Below, piece after piece: positions 58,544 to 64,000 of a stretch of DNA of 64,000 nt. The DNA comes from Pseudomonas mandelii (lineage in GTDB: Bacteria; Pseudomonadota; Gammaproteobacteria; Pseudomonadales; Pseudomonadaceae): positions 1 to 64,000 of the forward strand of contig NZ_JAMYDU010000008.1 in assembly GCF_024138395.1 (NCBI RefSeq), in the 5' to 3' direction. Within the stretch, counting starts at the first letter, position 1; each line of letters starts with the position of its first letter. A program made the translations under genes and the position numbers. Below the pieces are notes generated by a model, which worked only from the letters and a program-made list of their open reading frames with translations, made no database searches and was not told the DNA's origin.

Positions 58544-61078
58544 ATGACCACACCCCAACAATTGCAACTGCTGGCACCCTTGTCCGGCGTGCTGATGCCG
58601 CTGGACCAAGTGCCCGATCAGGTGTTTTCCAGTCGCGTGATCGGCGACGGTCTGTGCATCGATCCGACTTCGCAAACCTTGTGCGCACCGCTGGCCGGGG
58701 TGATCAGCAATGTGCAGGTCAGTGGGCATGCCGTCAGCATCACCGACGACAATGGCGTGCAGGTGCTGATGCACATCGGCCTCGATACCGTGAACCTGGC
58801 CGGAAAGGGTTTCACCCGGTTGGTGGAGGAAGGTCAGCGGGTAGTAGTGGGGCAGGCGCTGATCGAGTTCGATGCCGATTACATTGCCTTGAACGCCCGC
58901 AGTTTGTTGACCCTGATGCTGGTGGTCAGCGGCGAACCGTTCACCTGGCTGACGCCCGAAACGGGTATGGTAGAAAGCGGCCAGCCGCTGTTGAGCCTGA
59001 ATCCATCCGAAGTGGCGTCCGGTGAGTCGCTGCCGGAGGAGGGCGAGGCGCTGTTCTCCAAACCGGTGACGTTGCCCAATGCCAACGGCTTGCACGCGCG
59101 CCCCGCGGCAGTGTTTGCCCAAGCGGCGAAAGGTTTTTCGGCGAGCATTTGCCTGCATAAACAGCAGGAGAGCGCGAACGCCAAATCCCTGGTGGCGATC
59201 ATGGCTTTGCAGACCGCCCATGGTGACATCCTGCAGGTCAGCGCGGCGGGCGCGGATGCCGAAGTGGCGATCAAGACGCTGGCCGAGTTGCTGGCCGCCG
59301 GTTGCGGGGAAACCGTGACGGTGATGGCAGAGGTCGAGACGGTTGTTGCCGAGGTCTCATCGCTGAAGGTGCTACGCGGCGTCTGTGCATCGCCGGGCTC
59401 GGCGTTTGGCCAAGTGGTGCAGATTGCCGAGCAGACCCTCGAGGTGAGTGAATCTGGTGTGAGTCCTCAGGTTGAGCGTGAGCACCTGTCCCGGGCGTTG
59501 GCAGCGGCGGTTCTGGCCTTGCAGCAGTTACGCGACAAGGCCAGGGGTGACGCCCAGGCAGACATCTTCAAAGCTCATCAGGAACTGCTCGAAGACCCAG
59601 GCCTGCTGGATCAGGCTCTGGCATTGATCGACACCGGCAAAAGCGCCGCTTTCGCCTGGCGTGCGGCCACCGAGTCGACGGCAACCTTGTTCAAAAAACT
59701 GGGCAATGCCTTGCTGGCCGAACGGGCGGCGGATTTGGCCGACGTTGGTCAACGGGTGCTCAAGTTGATTCTCGGCGTAGAAGATCGTGCGATGGCGTTG
59801 CCGGACGGGGCGATTCTGATTGCCGAGCAACTGACGCCCTCCCAGACGGCTGGCCTGGACACGCGCAAGGTGCTGGGGTTCGCCACGGTCGGTGGTGGCG
59901 CCACCAGTCACGTGGCGATTCTCGCGCGGGCCTTCGGTTTGCCGGCGATCTGCGGCTTGCCGGTTCAGGTGCTGACATTGATCAATGGCACCCGGGTTTT
60001 GCTCGATGCCGACAAGGGCGAGTTGCAGCTGGATCCCGAGCTGGCCGCCATTGAGCAGCTGCAAGCCAATCGTCAGCGACAAAAGAAGCGCCAACAATAC
60101 GAGCTGGAAAATGCAGGACTGGCCGCCTGTACCCGCGATGGGCATCACGTTGAAATCACCGCCAATATCGCGTCGTTGGCCGAGGCCGAACAGGCCATGA
60201 CGCTGGGCGGCGAGGGCGTTGGTCTGTTGCGTTCGGAATTTCTTTATCTGGATCGCAACCACGCGCCGAGCCATGAGGAGCAGGCATCCACTTACAGCGC
60301 GATCGCCCGCGCCCTGGGGCCGGCGCGCAATCTGGTGGTGCGCACCCTGGATGTCGGCGGCGACAAACCATTGGCCTATGTGCCGATGGAGCGCGAAACC
60401 AACCCGTTTTTGGGCATGCGCGGGATTCGTTTGTGCCTGGAGCGTCCGCAGCTGTTGCGCGATCAGTTCAAGGCGATTTTGAGCAGCGCCGGGCTGGCTC
60501 GCCTGCACATCATGCTGCCGATGGTCGCGCAGTTGTCGGAGTTGCGACTGGCCCGTCAGCTGCTTGAAGAAGAGGCACTGGCATTGGGTCTCACTGAACT
60601 GCCGAAACTGGGGATCATGATCGAAGTGCCGGCGGCGGCGCTGATGGCTGATCTGTTTGCGCCCGAGGTGGACTTCTTCTCCATCGGCACCAACGACCTG
60701 ACCCAATACACCCTGGCCATGGACCGCGATCACCCACGGCTGGCCAGTCAGGCCGACAGTTTTCATCCCTCGGTGCTGCGCCTGATCGCCAACACTGTGA
60801 AAGCCGCTCATGCCCATGGCAAATGGGTCGGTGTGTGCGGCGCCATGGCTTCGGAAAAACTGGCGGTGCCGCTGTTGCTGGGGCTTGGGGTGGATGAGTT
60901 GTCGGTGAGCGTGCCGTTGATTCCTGCGATCAAAGCGGCAGTCCGCGAAGTGGATCTGCTGGATTGTCAGGCCATCGCCCAGCAGGTGCTGGGCCTGGAA
61001 AGTGCCGAGCAGGTACGCGAGGCATTGCGGCTGCACCATGAGGCGACGGTCGATACTTCATTGATTCTGGAGAACTGA
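58544..61078 (+). CDS. PTS EIIA-HPr-EI fusion (trehalose system)
   Basis: Multiphosphoryl transfer protein of 844 aa, a paralogue of NagF. The EIIA active His is H77 (VLMHIGLDTVNL), the HPr His is H184 (NGLHARPAAV), and the EI His is H456 (GGGATSHVAILARA). The PEP-domain Cys is in VGVCGAMASEK. ATG 58544 gives a family start (MTTPQQLQLLAPLSG). It should phosphorylate the EIIB Cys of TreP. The next gene starts 2 bp after its stop. Confidence 0.92.
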   Translation: MTTPQQLQLLAPLSGVLMPLDQVPDQVFSSRVIGDGLCIDPTSQTLCAPLAGVISNVQVSGHAVSITDDNGVQVLMHIGLDTVNLAGKGFTRLVEEGQRVVVGQALIEFDADYIALNARSLLTLMLVVSGEPFTWLTPETGMVESGQPLLSLNPSEVASGESLPEEGEALFSKPVTLPNANGLHARPAAVFAQAAKGFSASICLHKQQESANAKSLVAIMALQTAHGDILQVSAAGADAEVAIKTLAELLAAGCGETVTVMAEVETVVAEVSSLKVLRGVCASPGSAFGQVVQIAEQTLEVSESGVSPQVEREHLSRALAAAVLALQQLRDKARGDAQADIFKAHQELLEDPGLLDQALALIDTGKSAAFAWRAATESTATLFKKLGNALLAERAADLADVGQRVLKLILGVEDRAMALPDGAILIAEQLTPSQTAGLDTRKVLGFATVGGGATSHVAILARAFGLPAICGLPVQVLTLINGTRVLLDADKGELQLDPELAAIEQLQANRQRQKKRQQYELENAGLAACTRDGHHVEITANIASLAEAEQAMTLGGEGVGLLRSEFLYLDRNHAPSHEEQASTYSAIARALGPARNLVVRTLDVGGDKPLAYVPMERETNPFLGMRGIRLCLERPQLLRDQFKAILSSAGLARLHIMLPMVAQLSELRLARQLLEEEALALGLTELPKLGIMIEVPAAALMADLFAPEVDFFSIGTNDLTQYTLAMDRDHPRLASQADSFHPSVLRLIANTVKAAHAHGKWVGVCGAMASEKLAVPLLLGLGVDELSVSVPLIPAIKAAVREVDLLDCQAIAQQVLGLESAEQVREALRLHHEATVDTSLILEN

Positions 61079-61080
61079 GC

Positions 61081-61371
61081 ATGTTCGAGAAAATGCAGCG
61101 GGCGTTCTGGAAAGCGTTGACGCCGGACCTGGTGGTGGATGAGCCGAAAGTGGAGGCTCAGCCTGTTTTCGGTTTGACCGCGAATGTCGTGGCCGCGCTG
61201 GGCGGAGTGGATAACCTCAAGTCGCAACAGCCGGTGGCGCTGACTCGGGTGCGGGTGGAACTTCGGGATATGACGCGAATGGATCGGCAGGCGTTGATGG
61301 CGGCAGGGGTGCCGGGAGTGATGATGCTGGAGCGCGGGGTGGTCCATCTGATCACCGGTCTTCAGCCATAA
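61081..61371 (+). CDS. Free-standing EIIB-like protein lacking the active Cys
   Basis: Protein of 96 aa. Residues about 30-94 match the glucose-type EIIB domain: VVAALGGVDNLKSQQ, then VALTRVRVEL, then GVVHLITG. The site that is C-x-T-R in active EIIB is A53-L-T55-R, so phosphotransfer by the usual chemistry is not possible. The domain resembles the second, also Cys-less, EIIB domain of NagE. It starts 2 bp after the EI fusion, so the two are probably made together. A regulatory, docking or structural role is conjecture. Confidence 0.8.
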   Translation: MFEKMQRAFWKALTPDLVVDEPKVEAQPVFGLTANVVAALGGVDNLKSQQPVALTRVRVELRDMTRMDRQALMAAGVPGVMMLERGVVHLITGLQP

Positions 61372-61433
61372 CCGGACCTTTGTGGTGAGGGGCTTGCCTG
61401 TGGCGAGGCAGCTTGCTCCCGCTGGGCTGCTGA

Positions 61434-61575
61434 GCAGACAATTCTGATGCCGCCAACTCTACACGGTGATCGTTCCCACGCTCCGCGTGGGAATGCCTCA
61501 AGGGACGCTCCGCGTTCCAGCCACACGGCCGCTGTCGAGTCAGATATCGATGTGACGCAGAGCGTCACGGGCTGC
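61434..61575. repeat. 142-bp direct repeat, copy 1
   Basis: It runs from GCAGACAATTCTGATGCC to GCGTCACGGGCTGC. It is identical to 61750-61891 except at one base (G 61491, A 61807). It includes the left half of a family C element. Confidence 0.9.
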
Positions 61576-61602
61576 ATTCCCACGCAGAGCGTGGGAACGA
61601 TC
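61468..61602. repeat. Long inverted repeat, family C
   Basis: The outer arms GATCGTTCCCACGCTCCGCG (from 61468) and the inverse ending GCGTGGGAACGATC (to 61602) enclose GGGACGCTCCGCGTTCC and a GTGACGC/GCGTCAC stem. It shares the organisation of the copies at 7822 and 40402. Confidence 0.82.
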
Positions 61603-61616
61603 ATTCAGCAACGTTA

Positions 61617-61740
61617 GTCCGAAGGCCGAGCCCGCAACCGGCGGCCAATCACATCCAGCACATCACACCCATTGCGCAATGGAATGGCACAGAGCAAGGC
61701 AAAGTCGCTGAGAATGAAAGATTCGCACAGGAGTGATGCT
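61617..61740 (-). pseudogene. Possible gene remnant (3' end)
   Basis: On the minus strand a frame reads LLCESFILSDFALLCAIPLR and then NGCDVLDVIGRRLRARPSD before a stop at about 61614-61616. This looks like the C-terminus of a globular protein. Upstream the frame runs into the second copy of the 142-bp repeat, so any gene would have been truncated there. I do not recognise the family, and chance coding is possible. Confidence 0.25.
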
Positions 61741-61749
61741 GCTGGAGGG

Positions 61750-61891
61750 GCAGACAATTCTGATGCCGCCAACTCTACACGGTGATCGTTCCCACGCTCC
61801 GCGTGGAAATGCCTCAAGGGACGCTCCGCGTTCCAGCCACACGGCCGCTGTCGAGTCAGATATCGATGTGACGCAGAGCGTCACGGGCTGC
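61750..61891. repeat. 142-bp direct repeat, copy 2
   Basis: Second copy of 61434-61575, offset by 316 bp, with one mismatch. It ends inside the family C element, which therefore lacks its right arm here. Confidence 0.9.
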
Positions 61892-62016
61892 CGAAAAGAT
61901 CGCCCAGCCTGTGACCATCCGCCGCGCTGCCCTTACTGTTTCTCATCCGCAGGTGTATCGTATTCGCCTTTTGCAGGCCTTCGCGCCTGTGGCTGATACG
62001 TGAGGTAGTTGAGTTC

Positions 62017-63393
62017 ATGTCCTTTACCCGTCGACAATTACTCGGTGGTCTGGCCGGTCTTGTGGTGGTTGGCGTGGGGGCCGGTGGCGCGTCGCGTTAC
62101 TGGCTGGGCAAGATGGCCGACGCTGATGCCGGCCATGACTATGAGCTGATCGCCGCGCCGTTGGACGTCGAACTGGTGGCCGGGCACAAGACTCCTGCCT
62201 GGGCGTTCGGCCCGTCGGCGCCGGGCACTGAATTGCGCGTGCGTCAGGGCGAATGGCTGCGGGTGCGCTTCATTAACCACCTGCCGGTGGCGACCACCAT
62301 TCACTGGCACGGCATCCGCCTGCCGCTGGAAATGGACGGCGTGCCGTACGTCTCGCAATTGCCGGTGCTGCCGGGCGAGTACTTCGATTACAAATTCCGC
62401 GTGCCCGATGCCGGCAGTTACTGGTATCACCCGCACGTGAACAGCAGCGAAGAACTCGGTCGCGGGTTGGTCGGCCCCTTGATTATCGAAGAGCGCGAAC
62501 CCACCGGTTTCAAATATGAAAAAACCTTGAGTCTCAAGAGCTGGCATGTGGATGAAGAGGGCGCTTTCGTAGCGTTCAGTATTCCTCGTGAAGCGGCCCG
62601 TGGCGGCACGGCGGGGGGCTTGTCGACCATCAACGGCGTCTCACAAGCGGTGATCGACTTGCCCGCCGGGCAGATCACTCGCGTACGGTTGCTCAACCTC
62701 GACAACACGCTGACGTACCGCCTCAACATTCCCGGCGTCGAAGCGCAGATCTACGCGCTGGACGGCAATCCGATTGCACCGCGCCCATTGGGCAAGGAAT
62801 ACTGGCTGGGGCCTGGCATGCGCATTTGCCTGGCGATCAAGGCACCGCCGGCCGGCGAAGAATTGTCCCTGCGCAATGGCCCGGTACGCCTGGGCACTTT
62901 CCGCTCAGTGGCGAACACCGATGCGCCGACCGAGTGGCCGCCGGCGCTGCCCGCCAACCCGGTGGCCGAGCCGGACCTGGCCAATGCCGAGAAACTCAAC
63001 TTCAATTTTGAATGGGTAGGCTCGGTGTCTGTCAACGTCGACAACGGCAAGCCGCCAAGCCTGTGGCAGATCAACGGCAAGGCCTGGGACATTACCGACA
63101 AGACTTGCGCCGATCGACCGATTGCCAAGCTCGAAAAGGGCAAAAGCTATATTTTCGAATTGAAGAACATGACTCAGTATCAACACCCGATCCACCTGCA
63201 TGGCATGAGCTTCAAGGTCATTGCCTCGAACCGGCACAAGGTCATCCCGTACTTCACCGACACGTACCTGTTGGGCAAGAACGAGCGCGCGCAAGTGGCG
63301 CTGGTGGCGGATAACCCTGGGGTCTGGATGTTCCACTGCCATGTGGTCGACCACATGGAAACCGGCCTGATGGCCGCCATCGAGGTGGCGTGA
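62017..63393 (+). CDS. Tat-exported multicopper oxidase
   Basis: Periplasmic oxidase of 458 aa. The N-terminus SFTRRQLLGGLAGLVVVG is a Tat signal with the twin Arg. Copper motifs are complete: HWHG (H96, H98), WYHPHV (H138, H140), HPIHLHG (H390, H393, H395) and FHCHVVDHM (H440, C441, H442, H446). It has the cupredoxin pattern of CueO/laccase-type enzymes, but no Met-rich insert is seen, so a specific copper-tolerance role is not certain. Its stop overlaps the tadA start (TGATG). Confidence 0.9.
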   Translation: MSFTRRQLLGGLAGLVVVGVGAGGASRYWLGKMADADAGHDYELIAAPLDVELVAGHKTPAWAFGPSAPGTELRVRQGEWLRVRFINHLPVATTIHWHGIRLPLEMDGVPYVSQLPVLPGEYFDYKFRVPDAGSYWYHPHVNSSEELGRGLVGPLIIEEREPTGFKYEKTLSLKSWHVDEEGAFVAFSIPREAARGGTAGGLSTINGVSQAVIDLPAGQITRVRLLNLDNTLTYRLNIPGVEAQIYALDGNPIAPRPLGKEYWLGPGMRICLAIKAPPAGEELSLRNGPVRLGTFRSVANTDAPTEWPPALPANPVAEPDLANAEKLNFNFEWVGSVSVNVDNGKPPSLWQINGKAWDITDKTCADRPIAKLEKGKSYIFELKNMTQYQHPIHLHGMSFKVIASNRHKVIPYFTDTYLLGKNERAQVALVADNPGVWMFHCHVVDHMETGLMAAIEVA

Positions 63394-63890
63394 TGCGACA
63401 GATACGCCCCGCAGCGATTATCGACCGCAGCCGTGATCGTGATTTCATGCGCGAAGCCCTGGCCCTGGCCGCTCAAGGCGCGGCACTGGGTGAAGTGCCG
63501 GTGGGCGCGGTACTGGTGCAGGACGGTGAAATCATTGGGCGCGGTTTCAACTGCCCGATCAGCGGCAACGACCCCAGCGCCCACGCCGAGATGGTTGCGA
63601 TCCGCGCCGCGGCCCAGGCTGCCAGCAACTATCGCCTGCCGGGCAGTACGCTTTACGTGACGCTTGAGCCGTGCAGCATGTGCGCAGGGCTGATCGTGCA
63701 TTCGCGGATTGCGCGGGTGGTGTATGGCGCGCTGGAGCCCAAGGCCGGGATTGTGCAGAGCCAGGGACAGTTCTTTACCCAGGGCTTTTTGAATCACCGG
63801 GTGTTGTATGAGGGCGGGGTGTTGGCGGAGGAATGCAGCGCGGTGTTGAGTGAATTCTTTAAGGCTCGAAGAGCAAAACCTTCAGAGTAA
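63393..63890 (+). CDS. tadA: tRNA-specific adenosine deaminase
   Basis: Zinc deaminase of 165 aa that converts A34 to inosine in tRNA-Arg(ACG). The catalytic HAE motif is at H64-A-E66, and the zinc ligands are C94 and C97 in EPCSMC. I use ATG 63393, overlapping the oxidase stop; the GTG three bases earlier is an alternative. Coupling of an essential tRNA enzyme to the oxidase reading frame probably reflects position only. Confidence 0.96.
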   Translation: MRQIRPAAIIDRSRDRDFMREALALAAQGAALGEVPVGAVLVQDGEIIGRGFNCPISGNDPSAHAEMVAIRAAAQAASNYRLPGSTLYVTLEPCSMCAGLIVHSRIARVVYGALEPKAGIVQSQGQFFTQGFLNHRVLYEGGVLAEECSAVLSEFFKARRAKPSE

Positions 63891-63898
63891 ACCCGATA

Positions 63899-63992
63899 CC
63901 TGTGGGAGCGGGCTTGCCCGCGATAGCGTCGGCACATCAAACATTGATGTTGACTGAGCCACCGCTATCGCGGGCAAGCCCGCTCCCACAGG
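63899..63992. repeat. REP-type inverted repeat, family A variant
   Basis: The arms CCTGTGGGAGCGGGCTTGCC (from 63899) and the inverse ending GCCCGCTCCCACAGG (to 63992) differ from the other family A copies (GTGGGAGCGGG instead of GTAGGAGCGAGG). It lies 8 bp beyond tadA at the window end. Confidence 0.88.
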
Positions 63993-64000
63993 TTTTTCTG

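Larger units (their letters stand above)
61372..62016. other. 645-bp gene-poor region between the tre locus and the oxidase
   Basis: It contains a 142-bp direct duplication (61434-61575 and 61750-61891), a complete family C inverted repeat (61468-61602) and a truncated copy of it. A possible gene remnant lies on the minus strand at about 61617-61740. No intact gene is supported. The oxidase promoter should lie in 61892-62016. Confidence 0.7.

Noticed and set aside
61434..61891. Insertion sequence ends or a miniature transposon
   Set aside because: The copies are direct, not inverted, with no target duplication and no transposase. Tandem-type duplication of a REP-containing segment explains them better.

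Overview
The window is chromosomal DNA from a Pseudomonas, most probably the P. fluorescens group. The evidence is GC-rich sequence and dense REP-type inverted repeats of the fluorescens kind (GTAGGAGCGAGGCTTGCCCGCGAA and two further families). The order of the housekeeping blocks is also typical of Pseudomonas: ffh-rpsP-rimM-trmD-rplS; iscRSUA-hscBA-fdx-iscX-ndk-rlmN-pilF-rodZ-ispG-hisS-yfgM-bamB-der; leuA-M23-xseA; guaBA; tadA. This identification rests on family recognition, not on a database search.

Layout. 0-7.7 kb: an N-acetylglucosamine catabolic operon on the minus strand (nagR-nagA-SIS deaminase-nagF-nagE). It carries its own complete phosphotransferase chain, an EIIA-HPr-EI fusion plus an EIIC-EIIB-EIIB permease. 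7.9-16.4 kb: small metabolic and envelope genes (L,D-transpeptidase, two NUDIX enzymes, gamma-carbonic anhydrase, DUF1289, VUT protein, purT, MFS transporter, CorC-like protein, YpjD-like protein). 16.6-20.2 kb: ffh, then the rpsP-rimM-trmD-rplS operon. 20.5-23.0 kb: suhB (minus), trmJ-cysE. 23.2-38.3 kb: a 15-kb block on the plus strand with no REP element, covering Fe-S cluster assembly, ndk, rlmN, pilus and cell-shape genes, ispG, hisS and outer-membrane assembly. 38.4-50 kb: aminotransferase-amidase pair, leuA with a candidate leader peptide, M23 peptidase, xseA, TauE-like permease, guaBA. 50-61.4 kb: an accessory segment holding a 908-residue SF1 helicase-nuclease fusion and then a trehalose system (treR, treP, treC, LamB-like porin, a second EIIA-HPr-EI fusion and a 96-residue EIIB-like protein). 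61.4-64 kb: a 142-bp direct duplication around a possible gene scar, then a multicopper oxidase and tadA.

How the genes work together. The two PTS loci are parallel, self-contained sugar uptake routes. Phosphate from PEP passes through EI, HPr and EIIA in one polypeptide to the EIIB Cys of NagE or TreP. NagA and the SIS protein then convert GlcNAc-6-P to fructose-6-P, and TreC splits trehalose-6-P. Both loci also carry a second EIIB-type domain in which the phospho-accepting Cys is Ala: fused at the C-terminus of NagE, free-standing in the tre locus. This paired, catalytically dead EIIB is the most interesting possibly undescribed feature here. Other candidates are the helicase-nuclease (possible defence gene), the twin TreR and paired NagR operator-like sites, the leuA leader peptide, and the triplicated 16-bp 3' end of nagR.
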